Source of the DNA: Bacteroidales bacterium
GTDB taxonomy: Bacteria > Bacteroidota > Bacteroidia > Bacteroidales > UBA932
Direction: 5' to 3'
Assembly (NCBI GenBank): GCA_017439305.1
Contig: JAFSJK010000021.1
Location: forward strand, 1-64,000
Length of the DNA stretch: 64,000 nucleotides
Shown here in pieces: positions 53,469 through 62,220 of this stretch (positions are counted from its first letter, which is position 1; the number at the start of each line of letters is the position of its first letter). Position numbers and translations under genes: made by a program. The notes beneath the pieces were generated by a model that worked only from the letters and a program-made list of their open reading frames with translations, searched no databases and was not told where the DNA came from.

Positions 53469-53500
53469 AATGGCGCCACCCAAAAAGTGACGCCATTTTT
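53469..53500. terminator. Hairpin terminator between convergent murI and DUF6515 genes
   Basis: AATGGCGCCAC / GTGACGCCATT stem with one mismatch, loop of 7 nt, followed by TTT on the plus strand. The minus strand also has a T-rich run beyond it (TTTTTGA). Confidence 0.75.
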
Positions 53501-53515
53501 CAATTGGACCGTAAT

Positions 53516-55099
53516 CTACCGGTAGATGCTGTACTGGTTGTACATCGAACCGTACATCTGGCCCAGGACTTCGAGATAAGGCTGTCCGTCAAAGAGGATG
53601 GTGCGGTAAACCGTGTTATCGACCATGTAATACTCGATGCCGTTCAGCACGATGGTCTCGTAGTCATCCGGGAGGGAGGTCACGAGGGCTCCGGCCGGCG
53701 GGACGATGGTCGTGTAAGTGCCGGAGGCATTCACACTGTAGAAGACACCGTCCTGGTAGAAGTACTCGGAGTTGGCGTAAGCGTAGCTCTGCACGAGGCC
53801 GAGCTTGTTGGCCAGCTCGTAGGCGGAGAGGGCGCGGCCGTTGTTGAGCGCGTAAGTGGCGTTCTGGGCGGCGATGCGGGCGTTGTTCTGAGCGATGATC
53901 AGGTTCTGCTGGGCAATCACGTTGTAATTGTCGAAGACCGTGTTATAGGTCCGATACGTGTTGCAGTAGTAGGAGAACTTGACCAGATTGAACAGGGCCC
54001 TGTCAATCGCTCTCTCAAGCGGAGTGAAGTAAGGCGGACGGCAGACGACGTACACACCTCCGAACGGACGGTAGTAAATACCCTCATAGAAGTAGTAGTC
54101 GATGCCCCAGTGGGTGATCCGGCGGTAGTGCGGAGGCAGTACCTGGATCCGGTAGCCGAAGTAGTGAGGACGGTTGTCCCAGAAGTGGCCAGGACGGTCC
54201 CACGGCATGAAGTCACGCTCGCGCGGAGGTACCCGGTAGAGGTTGTGGCCTTCGTCCATCCGGAAGTCGTCGTTGTAGCGGTAGTTGCCGCCACGGTCAC
54301 GGACAGGCTCGGTATTCTTCACGGAAGCGGCGGACTTGTCGTTTCCGGCGTTGTAGCCGAGACCATTGCGGGTGACGTTGCTGGAAGAACGGACGGCGCT
54401 GGAACCCCGGTCGGTGGTGGCGGAAGAACTGCGGCTGGTCGTCGCGGAGCTGCGGGCATTGCTGCCGGTGCTGCGGCTGGTCGTCGCGGTGCTGCTGCCG
54501 GTGGAGCGGCTGGTCCGGGTGTTCTGGTCCACGGTGCCCGCGGAACGGGTGGTGGAACCGGTGGAACTGCCCGTGGTAGCGGAGCTGCGGGAAGTCGTGC
54601 TTCCGGTGCTGCGCTGGGTGGTGGTACCGCTGCCGGTGGAACGGGTGGTCCGGGTGTTCTGGTCCACGGTACCCGCGGAGCGGGTGGTGGAGGAACCGGT
54701 GGAACGGCTCGTCGTAGCGGAGGAAGAACCGCGGGAAGTGGAGCTGGAGCCCGTGCTTCTGGTGGCGCTTCCGGTGCTGCCGGTGCCGCGCTGGGTGGAA
54801 GAACCCGTGGAACGCGTGGTCGTGCCCGTGGAGCGGGTGCGGTCATTCTGCACTACGGCAGAACGGCTGGGTGCAGCGCTGGCCGAACGGGTATAGGAAG
54901 TTCCGGAGGATCCGCGGCCGGTGGCGACGGAGCCGGTGGAACGGCTGGAAGAAGATCCACGAGTCGTAGTCTGTGAAGAGGACGACCGGGAGGTGGTGGA
55001 GGATCCGCCGGAACGACGGGCCTGGGCGAGGGCCTCAGGAGCCGCAATCATCGTCATCGCGATGAAGAGGGCGGCTAGATTGTTGATCATCCTTCTCAT
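53516..55099 (-). CDS. Secreted Ser/Thr/Arg-repeat protein with DUF6515-like domain
   Basis: 527 residues, signal peptide ending EALA. Residues about 26-255 are low-complexity Ser/Thr/Gly/Arg, with repeated units such as TRSTGSS and two copies of RSAGTVDQNTRT. From about 265 it is ordered and aromatic-rich: WDRPGHFWDNRPHYFGYRI, YYFYEGIYYRPFGGVYVV, ANSEYFYQDGVFYSVN, IEYYMVDNTVYRTIL. This pattern is typical of DUF6515-like envelope proteins of Bacteroidota. The basic Ser/Thr stretch could bind cell-wall polymers or be O-glycosylated (inference). Last gene of the envelope operon, 19 bp after the NamZ-type gene. Confidence 0.78.
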   Translation of the reverse strand: MRRMINNLAALFIAMTMIAAPEALAQARRSGGSSTTSRSSSSQTTTRGSSSSRSTGSVATGRGSSGTSYTRSASAAPSRSAVVQNDRTRSTGTTTRSTGSSTQRGTGSTGSATRSTGSSSTSRGSSSATTSRSTGSSTTRSAGTVDQNTRTTRSTGSGTTTQRSTGSTTSRSSATTGSSTGSTTRSAGTVDQNTRTSRSTGSSTATTSRSTGSNARSSATTSRSSSATTDRGSSAVRSSSNVTRNGLGYNAGNDKSAASVKNTEPVRDRGGNYRYNDDFRMDEGHNLYRVPPRERDFMPWDRPGHFWDNRPHYFGYRIQVLPPHYRRITHWGIDYYFYEGIYYRPFGGVYVVCRPPYFTPLERAIDRALFNLVKFSYYCNTYRTYNTVFDNYNVIAQQNLIIAQNNARIAAQNATYALNNGRALSAYELANKLGLVQSYAYANSEYFYQDGVFYSVNASGTYTTIVPPAGALVTSLPDDYETIVLNGIEYYMVDNTVYRTILFDGQPYLEVLGQMYGSMYNQYSIYR

Positions 55100-55118
55100 G
55101 GCTTTTTCGTTTTAAAAG

Positions 55119-56420
55119 TTAGCGATATAAGTAATAATTCCTGGAAAGGTCCTTGAAAGCTTCGGCATCTTTCATCCAGTAGGATTGGATATCCTGGACT
55201 TTCAATTGCTTCCCGAACTCCCTTCTCACATAATCCGTGCCACAAACGATATCCATCATCCGCGTTTTCTTGAAAGTCTTGTACGGATTGTGGTCCGGAT
55301 ACAGTTCCTGGATGGCCTGGATCACATAAAACTGCGTCAGCGTAAGGGTCGCGGAGGCATAGTCGGTATAGAAAAACTGGACGCCGTGCTGCATCTGGGG
55401 AGCCGTTCCAGCCATCGGTTTGAAATGGATGGTGCGGAACGCCGTACCCGGAATCCGGTAACTGTCAAGCTTTTGCTTGAGCTTGTCCGCATCGATCCAG
55501 GGAGCAGCGAAGACCTGGAAAGGAATCGTGTAGCCGACGCCGATGCTCAGATAGCCGAATTCGCCGGCGATGCCCGCGGAAGGATATCCGATGGCCGACA
55601 CGTCCGAAGGGATGTTCGGCGAGGGAAGGATCCAGGGAAGACCGGTATCCTTGTACAGCATCCAGCGCTCCCATCCGCTCATCGGGATGACCGTCAGCCG
55701 GCACTTGAGCGGCTTCTCATCCCCGCTCTGTCCGCAGTTCAACCCTTCTTCATTGAGGAGGCCGGCCAGTTCACCTACGGTAAGCCCATAGATATAGGGG
55801 ATGCGGAACATGCTGACGAAAGAATGGAAACCGGGCTCCACCAGGCAACCTTCGACCTTCTCGCCACCAAGGGGATTGGGCCGGTCCAGGACCATCACTT
55901 CGATATTCTGCTCGGCGCAGGCCCGCATGACGAGGCCCAGGGTGGAAATAAATGTGTATGAGCGTGTTCCTACATCCTGAATATCATAGACCATGACATC
56001 GACCCCCTTCAGCATCTCCGGCGTGGGCTTCCGGGTGGAGCCATAGAGGGAATAGACAGGGAGGCCGGTTTTGGGATCCTTTCCGTTGGAGACATGGTCA
56101 CCGGCATAGGCGTCTCCGCGCACCCCATGCTCCGGTCCGTAGAGGGCGACGAGATTCACCTCGGGAGCGTCAAAAAGGACGTCGATGGTGGAACGGAGAT
56201 TCCGGTCCACCCCGGAGGGATTCGTCACCAGACCCACACGCTTGCCCTTGAGATCTTCGAAGTTGTAGCGTTCCAGCATGTCGATGCCGGTATATACGAC
56301 CGGCTGATAAGGAGACTCAGCCGGAGATGGAGACTGGGTTTGGGGCTGGGACTGGCTGGAAGCCGAGTGCGAACAGCCCAAGCAGGCAAGAAAGGAAAAA
56401 AGGAAAAGGACTTTATTCAT
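55119..56420 (-). CDS. DUF1343 / NamZ-type exo-beta-N-acetylmuramidase lipoprotein
   Basis: 433 residues, lipoprotein signal (ACLGC), then a Gln/Ser/Pro linker of about 25 residues. The body matches the DUF1343 family, now known to include NamZ exo-muramidases (GH171) that release MurNAc from peptidoglycan fragments. Segments: GKRVGLVTNPSGVDR, LYGPEHGVRGDAYAGDHV, VYDIQDVGTRSYTFISTL, LDRPNPLGG, and PSPNIPSDVSAIGYPS. Length agrees with the family. It overlaps the permease gene by 8 bp, which supports joint peptidoglycan recovery. Enzyme activity is inferred from family only. Confidence 0.92.
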   Translation of the reverse strand: MNKVLFLFSFLACLGCSHSASSQSQPQTQSPSPAESPYQPVVYTGIDMLERYNFEDLKGKRVGLVTNPSGVDRNLRSTIDVLFDAPEVNLVALYGPEHGVRGDAYAGDHVSNGKDPKTGLPVYSLYGSTRKPTPEMLKGVDVMVYDIQDVGTRSYTFISTLGLVMRACAEQNIEVMVLDRPNPLGGEKVEGCLVEPGFHSFVSMFRIPYIYGLTVGELAGLLNEEGLNCGQSGDEKPLKCRLTVIPMSGWERWMLYKDTGLPWILPSPNIPSDVSAIGYPSAGIAGEFGYLSIGVGYTIPFQVFAAPWIDADKLKQKLDSYRIPGTAFRTIHFKPMAGTAPQMQHGVQFFYTDYASATLTLTQFYVIQAIQELYPDHNPYKTFKKTRMMDIVCGTDYVRREFGKQLKVQDIQSYWMKDAEAFKDLSRNYYLYR

Positions 56421-57699
56421 GACTGTTTGTTTTAGTGCGTCCATAATCAGCCGGTATACGGCGGCGGGCATACAGGGTGACAGCCACCGTGGCCAGGCAG
56501 CAAGCCATCACCAAGGCATAGAAACCCACATACCCCAATCCGCTCTGCAGATAGCCTGCCACGGCTCCCGGGAGCAGCATGGACAGGGCCATGAAGCCGG
56601 TGCAGATGGCATAGTGCGAGGTCTTGAGCGGACCGTCGGCAAAGAACATCATATAGACCGTGTAGGCGGTGAAACCGTAGCCATAGCCGAACTGGTCGAA
56701 TACCACGCAGGCGCCGACCGTCCATACGGAAGATGGCTGGACGATGGCCAGGAACAGATAGACGGCGCAAGGCAGGGCCAGGCTGAGGGCCATCGGGAAA
56801 AGACAGCTGCGGAGGCCCCGGCGGGAAATGTGCCATCCGCCCAGGATCCCGCCCACGAGCAGCGCAATCACTCCGGCGGTACCGTACACCATCCCGTAGG
56901 CAGCCTTATCCAAACCCAGGCCCCCTTCCGCGATGCCATCGCTGAAGAAGGGATATAAGAGCTTGACGGAAAGCGCCTCAGGAAGGCGGTATAGAAGGAG
57001 GAAAGCGATGAGAAGGCCGATACCGGGCTTCGTAAAGAAACTCCGGAACGCCTCGCCGAACTCCGAGAAGATTTCGCCGGCGGTTTTCCGCCCGGCCGTC
57101 CGGTCCTCCGTGGGACGCGGCAGGACGAAGGCGTGATAGGCCGTTACGACAGCCAGGATGGCAGCTGTGGCCAGAAGCGTCCAGGACCAGGCCTTGGACA
57201 CGTCCCCGGTCTGCTTTTCCAGTGCGCCGGCCAACACGATGAGCACCCCTTGTCCGAACACCATCGCAATCCGGTAGAAAGTGTTCCGGATGCCCACGAA
57301 AGCCGATTGCCGTCCCTCGTCGAGCGCCAGCATATAATAGCCGTCCGCCGCGATGTCATGGGAGGCGGATGCAAATCCCGTGATGACAAACAGGATGAGC
57401 ATCCACGTGAAGGTGGAAGAGGCAGGAAGGGTCGATGCCAGGATGCCGACGGAAACCGCCATCAGCAGCTGCATCGTCACGATCCACCAGCGCTTGCTCT
57501 TGAAGATGTCCACGAAGGGACTCCAAAGCGGCTTGACAAGCCAGGGAAGGCCGATAAGGCTGGTGAGCAGGGCCAACCGGGCATTATCCATGCCGAGGTC
57601 CTTGAGGATCACGACGGAGATCGTGTTCACGATAAAATACGGAAGGCCTTCCGCGAAATACAGGGTGGGAACCCAGAGCCAGGGATTTCTTGCTTTCAT
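56413..57699 (-). CDS. AmpG-type MFS permease (muropeptide transporter)
   Basis: 428-residue inner-membrane permease with about 12 helices, resembling AmpG, which imports GlcNAc-anhydroMurNAc peptides. The opening NPWLWVPTLYFAEGLPYFIVN is typical, followed by GLPWLVKPLWSPFVD and FASASHDIAADGYYMLAL. Start ATG 57699 overlaps the upstream stop by four bases (ATGA). Placed between a SpoIID-fusion gene and a NamZ-type muramidase, it fits a recycling pathway. Bacteroidota paralogues may carry other substrates, so I do not assign the gene symbol. Confidence 0.88.
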   Translation of the reverse strand: MKARNPWLWVPTLYFAEGLPYFIVNTISVVILKDLGMDNARLALLTSLIGLPWLVKPLWSPFVDIFKSKRWWIVTMQLLMAVSVGILASTLPASSTFTWMLILFVITGFASASHDIAADGYYMLALDEGRQSAFVGIRNTFYRIAMVFGQGVLIVLAGALEKQTGDVSKAWSWTLLATAAILAVVTAYHAFVLPRPTEDRTAGRKTAGEIFSEFGEAFRSFFTKPGIGLLIAFLLLYRLPEALSVKLLYPFFSDGIAEGGLGLDKAAYGMVYGTAGVIALLVGGILGGWHISRRGLRSCLFPMALSLALPCAVYLFLAIVQPSSVWTVGACVVFDQFGYGYGFTAYTVYMMFFADGPLKTSHYAICTGFMALSMLLPGAVAGYLQSGLGYVGFYALVMACCLATVAVTLYARRRIPADYGRTKTNSHE

Positions 57700-59906
57700 C
57701 GTTCGAGGGTAGTGCCGGGATAGTAAAAGGACAGGATTTCTTCGAAGGTCTTTCCGTGGGCGGCCATCACGGCGGCACCGATCTGGCACAGACCCACGCC
57801 ATGGCCCCAGCCGTGGCCGCGGAGGATGACCTCATCGACCGTCATTTCCACATCGAACCAGGAACTGTACAAATGGCTTTCGGAGAGGAACCGCCTGATC
57901 AGCAGTTCTTTGCCGACAGTCAACGTCGCTTTGGTGCCGACGATCCGAAGGAGTTTGATCCGGCCTGAGCCACCCCTTTCCAAGGGTTCCAGCGCCGTCA
58001 GTTCACCGATGTCCACACCGGATTTCCGGCTGATCAGCGCTGACAATTCGGCCCGGCCGTAACGGACCGTCCAGTCGTGGAAATCCTCCGTCTCGAGGTC
58101 ATAATCATTGAGGACCTGGCCGAGGATGTCCTTGTCGTGGGTATCGCACCAGGGATCGTCATGGACCGTCAGATAGGGATAATCCTGGTCGGCCCAGGCC
58201 GTGGAAAAGCGCTCGGTCCGGCCGCCGCAGCACTTGTAGAAGCGGGCGTCCACCAGCTCGCCACCGCTTTTGAGCACCAGGCCCCAGGTTGCGTCAATGG
58301 CTTCCCGGACCTTGGCACCTACCGCCAGGGTAAGGCCCTGGTAGCGTTGGCAGTGGTCGTCGGCACAGACATCGAACCGGCGGTGGTCGTCGTGGTCGAA
58401 CCAGCGGATGATTTCACCGGAAGGATGGTCCGGGGAGGAAGAATGGTTCGTATCCAGCCAGGTCACCAGTGCGGGGACATTGTCGAACCGGAACGGAACT
58501 TCCACTTCCTGGTGCACCTGCCGGTGGGCGATCTGCGCCATCACCCAGGAGCGGGAGATGATCGCATGGGCCTTGAGAAACTCCGGAGATGCGGTCGCCT
58601 TCATTTCGGAAGAGATCACGCTGAGGAGATAGTCCTCCACGCCGATAGAATTGACTGCCACCACTTTACCTTCATCCACAATGAACTTGAGCGCGCCGGC
58701 GAACCGCTGGTCCTGCTGCCGCTGCCAATGGAAATCAACCCCGATGGTCACCCCGTACAGGATGAACGAGGGCTCGGCAAAAAGAGTGGAAACCGTGGGG
58801 GCCTCGAAGACCAGTTCATCGTAGAGGGTGCCGTTGTAATCGATTTTCCCTTCACGATAGGAGACCTTCTGGGGACCGGCACCATCGGAAATGATTTCGA
58901 AAGCGATTTCCGGGCCGGACATGATGCCCACCTCGATCCTGGGCTGCGTGCGGACCAGGCGCCAGAGCAGTTGTGCCTCCTGCTTTTCGGAAAGGGAGAT
59001 CTCCTGGAGGATTTCCGTCAGTTTCTCCCGGGTAAGCCGGTCATAATCGGCCACTTCCGGAATCACGAAGAAGCCGGCCATGTCGGCGGCGCCGGGACTC
59101 AGGGCGAAATGGTCCTCCCCTTCCGCATAGAAATGATGCGGACGATGGAGGGCCCTGCACATTACGACGGCCCGATACTCCCCTTCACTGCGGAAAGTCA
59201 GGGCGTTGAACCGCGGTTCGGTCTCCCCTTCCGCGAGGTCGCAGCAGTCCAGCAGCCGGTAGAACATCTTCGCCATCGACTTGGCGGTCTCCGCCCGCAG
59301 GAAGAAGACGCCACGTGTAAAGTGCTTGTAATGGAACAGTTGGGCATCCCGAGCGGACGCCACGAAGGATATGTCCGCGGACAAGTTCCCAGGGACCTGG
59401 CCCTTATTCACGGCGATGGCGTGAAGAATGCGTTCCGCAGTCCGCTCGAGCGGCATATAGCCCTTGGGGCAAGCCTGGAAATGGGCATGTCCGGGAACTG
59501 TGGTCCCGCTGTAGGGGCTGTTATAGAAGACGACATAGTCCGGGAACTGGTCCGCCAGGTCCAGCATGTCCGGATAACGGTGCCAGATGGTCTGGGGCAC
59601 GTGGACGTCCCGGGTGATGACCAGGTGGTTCGGGAAGATGGGTGCCCGGTTCACCAGGACGCGGTACTTCCGCCCCTTCCTGCCTTCAAAGGAAAGGAAG
59701 TGCTGATGGGGCAGGTAGTTTTCCTCGCAGAGCGGGCAGCCGTGGTCGAAGATGGGCATCCGCCCGGGATTGGACTGGAGGGTGGCGAGGAGGCCGCCGA
59801 CAGGCAGCTGGCGGGTCTGGGCGCTTTTGAGCGCCCGGTATTTCGCCGCTACGGCCGGCCATACCGACAGCTGGTCGTGGACGAATTTGTCGATGTCGAT
59901 TGCCAT
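57696..59906 (-). CDS. DUF4922 (GalT/HIT-like) domain fused to SpoIID/LytB domain
   Basis: 736 residues. The N-terminal half (about 1-320) matches DUF4922, a nucleotidyl-transferase/phosphorylase fold of the GalT-HIT superfamily: CPLC at 57-60 and the active-site triad GHAHFQACPKG with His140, His142 and Gln144. The C-terminal half (about 350-736) is a SpoIID/LytB domain (YLLSVISSEMKATASPEFLKAHAIISRSWVM, FYKCCGGRTE, GHGWGHGVGLCQIGA). No signal peptide precedes either part. SpoIID relatives cleave denuded glycan strands outside the membrane, so the cytosolic look of this fusion is unexpected. Start ATG 59906; upstream in-frame sequence overlaps the Nudix gene. Confidence 0.85.
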   Translation of the reverse strand: MAIDIDKFVHDQLSVWPAVAAKYRALKSAQTRQLPVGGLLATLQSNPGRMPIFDHGCPLCEENYLPHQHFLSFEGRKGRKYRVLVNRAPIFPNHLVITRDVHVPQTIWHRYPDMLDLADQFPDYVVFYNSPYSGTTVPGHAHFQACPKGYMPLERTAERILHAIAVNKGQVPGNLSADISFVASARDAQLFHYKHFTRGVFFLRAETAKSMAKMFYRLLDCCDLAEGETEPRFNALTFRSEGEYRAVVMCRALHRPHHFYAEGEDHFALSPGAADMAGFFVIPEVADYDRLTREKLTEILQEISLSEKQEAQLLWRLVRTQPRIEVGIMSGPEIAFEIISDGAGPQKVSYREGKIDYNGTLYDELVFEAPTVSTLFAEPSFILYGVTIGVDFHWQRQQDQRFAGALKFIVDEGKVVAVNSIGVEDYLLSVISSEMKATASPEFLKAHAIISRSWVMAQIAHRQVHQEVEVPFRFDNVPALVTWLDTNHSSSPDHPSGEIIRWFDHDDHRRFDVCADDHCQRYQGLTLAVGAKVREAIDATWGLVLKSGGELVDARFYKCCGGRTERFSTAWADQDYPYLTVHDDPWCDTHDKDILGQVLNDYDLETEDFHDWTVRYGRAELSALISRKSGVDIGELTALEPLERGGSGRIKLLRIVGTKATLTVGKELLIRRFLSESHLYSSWFDVEMTVDEVILRGHGWGHGVGLCQIGAAVMAAHGKTFEEILSFYYPGTTLER

Positions 59907-59941
59907 AACCTTGTAAAGGTAGGCATTTTTCGGGGTAATTC

Positions 59942-60532
59942 CTACAGGAGCGCGAGAAGCTGGCCCTGGATCCGGGCATATTCCGCCTCGAAATTGGGGG
60001 TCAGGAGGTTTTTGCCGATGGCGGCCGTCAGTTCTTCCTGGGTCCACCAGCGCCCCTCTGAAACCTCCTCGTTATCCGGGTTCAGGTCGGGATGGCCCAC
60101 CGACGCAAAGATGAACACGAACTCCCGGTCCCTTTCCGTCTCCCATTCCGAAGTCCCGAGAAAAACCGGGTTGAAGGTCGTAAGTCCCAATTCCTCAGCC
60201 GCTTCACGATACAGGGATTCCTCCGCCAGTTCGCCATAGGTGACGTGTCCGCCCACGGCCGTATCCCAATAGCCGGGCAGGAGGTCCTTGGCCATGGAGC
60301 GCTTTTGGAGGAAGACCCTCCCCAGACGGTCGACGAGATGCAGATGGACCACGGGATGCAGGGGCTTGGCTCCGCTGTGGCACCAGGCCCGGGAGGCCTG
60401 ACCATATACCAGTCCGCTGGGCTCGATGAGCGGGAGCATTTCGCCGGAGGCAACGGCCGATGTGCCGGGATGCTCCGCCGTCGGACGGGGATAGACCGGT
60501 GCCGGTTCCAGAGGATAGACCAGTTCGAACAT
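59942..60532 (-). CDS. Nudix hydrolase
   Basis: 196-residue cytoplasmic hydrolase of nucleoside-diphosphate-linked compounds. The Nudix box is complete, from GGHVTYGE to REAAEELGL, with Glu metal ligands. The wider pattern (HPVVHLHLVDRLGRVFLQKRS, LLPGYWDTAVGGH) recalls YfcD/isopentenyl-diphosphate isomerase-like Nudix proteins. A short N-terminal extension of about 45 residues has no recognised fold. Its ATG shares one base with the transporter stop (TGATG). Confidence 0.92.
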   Translation of the reverse strand: MFELVYPLEPAPVYPRPTAEHPGTSAVASGEMLPLIEPSGLVYGQASRAWCHSGAKPLHPVVHLHLVDRLGRVFLQKRSMAKDLLPGYWDTAVGGHVTYGELAEESLYREAAEELGLTTFNPVFLGTSEWETERDREFVFIFASVGHPDLNPDNEEVSEGRWWTQEELTAAIGKNLLTPNFEAEYARIQGQLLALL

Positions 60533-62217
60533 CAGGCGAAGGAGATGAGGATAAGCAGCTGGGCGACCAGCACGCGGAGGAACATGGACAACGGATAGAC
60601 CGTTGCGTAATTTACTGAAGTATAATCACTTCCGTACATTCCCTGCGCAAAGGCCAGGGCCGGTGGATTACAACAGGAACCGGAGATGAGACCGCACACC
60701 TGATAGAAGTTCAGATGGGCGAAGACCCGGGCGATGATGAATGTAAGGCTGACGGGAATCAGGGTGATGAGCGCACCGTACAGGATCCACCAATAGCCGC
60801 CGTTCACGATGGAACTGACGAAGTTCTCGCCCGCTCCGAGACCTACGGCCGCCAGGAACAGGGAGATGCCGATTTCGCGGATCATCAGGTTGGCGCTCAT
60901 CGTCGTATAGGTCGTGATCTTGTAGCGGGGGCCGAAATGGCCGATCAGAATGGCGATGATGAGCGGTCCGCCGGCCAGACCCAGCTTGATGGCCTGGGGA
61001 ATGCCCGGAAAACGGATGGGCAGGGAACCGAAGATGATACCGACCACGATGCCCAGGAAGATGGGAACGAGGTTGGGCTTGTCCAGGGCACCGCTGGAGT
61101 TGCCCACGGTCTGGGCCACGCGATTGATATTCTCCTCGGCACCGACGCAGATCAGGGCGTCACCCATCTGGAGATAGAGGTCCGGGCGGGCGACAAGTTC
61201 GACGCCGGAGCGGATGACGCGGGTCACGCTCACCTCATAAGCGCCACGGAAATGCAGGTCCTTGAGTTTCTTACCGGTCAGGGAGGACTTGGTGACAGTC
61301 ACACGGCGGGTCACGAGATGGTGGTCCTTCTGGACCCAATCCTCCACATGCATCGGCACTTCCTGGCCGAACAGGATGCGGATCTTGTCCACCTCATCCT
61401 GCGAGGTGACGACCAGGACCTTGTCCCCTTCTTCCAGGACCGTATCACCGGTAGGGAAAATGACTTCGTCCCCCTTCATGATCCGGGAGATGACGAAATC
61501 GCCTCCGAATTCATGCAGCACGTCATAGAGCTTCTTCCCGAAGATGGCCGGGTTCTCCACGGCCACATGCATCCGGCGGGCCTGTCCTGAATTGTCCTCC
61601 AGGGATTCCAGTTCCGCCAGCTCCTTGGAAGCGTCGATCTTGAAAAGGCTCTTGCCCAGGATCAGGACGGCGATGACACCGATGACACCGATGGGATAGG
61701 CCACGGCATAGCCGGATGCCAAACCCGAAGCGATCCGGGAGGCCTCGACGGGATCCATCCCGCCAGAGGAGGCCACATCGACAAATGTCTGCTGGGCGGC
61801 ACCGAGGCCCGGGGTGTTGGTCACCGCACCGGACATCACGCCCACCATCGTCTTGAGGTCCTCACCCGTCGTAGCGGAAATGATCCACGTAACGGCAACG
61901 GCAAGCAGGACGTTCAGCGCCGCGAGGAGATTCATCTTCACGCCCCCCGACTTGAAGGAATGGAAAAAGCCGGGGCCGACCTGGAGGCCGATGGAAAAGA
62001 CGAACAGGATCAGGCCGAACTCCTTGACGAAGTGAAGGACTTCCGGATCGGCCCGGAAACCGAAATGGCTGACGAGGATGCCCACGAACAGGATCCAGGT
62101 GGATCCCAGGGAAACTCCTTTGATCTTGAAACGTCCGATATAGATTCCCACGCCGATTACGAAGGCCAGCAGGAGAATGGTGTGGGCAACACCGAGCCCG
62201 AAAAACAAATCTTTCAT
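60532..62217 (-). CDS. AspT/YidE/YbjL-type transporter with two RCK_C domains
   Basis: 561-residue inner-membrane protein of the aspartate-alanine exchanger family. Two membrane halves of about five helices each, carrying related motifs (FGLILFVFSIGLQVGPGFF and EIGISLFLAAVGLGAGENF), flank two tandem RCK_C domains, about residues 205-375 (YEVSVTRVIRSGVELVARP, DALICVGAEENINRV). Substrate unknown; members exchange amino or dicarboxylic acids. It lies 3 bp after the thioesterase gene. Confidence 0.9.
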   Translation of the reverse strand: MKDLFFGLGVAHTILLLAFVIGVGIYIGRFKIKGVSLGSTWILFVGILVSHFGFRADPEVLHFVKEFGLILFVFSIGLQVGPGFFHSFKSGGVKMNLLAALNVLLAVAVTWIISATTGEDLKTMVGVMSGAVTNTPGLGAAQQTFVDVASSGGMDPVEASRIASGLASGYAVAYPIGVIGVIAVLILGKSLFKIDASKELAELESLEDNSGQARRMHVAVENPAIFGKKLYDVLHEFGGDFVISRIMKGDEVIFPTGDTVLEEGDKVLVVTSQDEVDKIRILFGQEVPMHVEDWVQKDHHLVTRRVTVTKSSLTGKKLKDLHFRGAYEVSVTRVIRSGVELVARPDLYLQMGDALICVGAEENINRVAQTVGNSSGALDKPNLVPIFLGIVVGIIFGSLPIRFPGIPQAIKLGLAGGPLIIAILIGHFGPRYKITTYTTMSANLMIREIGISLFLAAVGLGAGENFVSSIVNGGYWWILYGALITLIPVSLTFIIARVFAHLNFYQVCGLISGSCCNPPALAFAQGMYGSDYTSVNYATVYPLSMFLRVLVAQLLILISFA

Positions 62218-62220
62218 AGC

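Noticed and set aside
53516..55099. Repetitive DNA at 54.4-55.0 kb as a CRISPR or VNTR locus
   Set aside because: The repeats are in-frame codons for Ser/Thr/Arg units of a secreted protein, irregular in length and without spacers.
58077..60239. 720-codon plus-strand frame opposite the DUF4922-SpoIID gene
   Set aside because: The minus-strand frame carries two recognised domains and coupled neighbours; the antisense frame has none.
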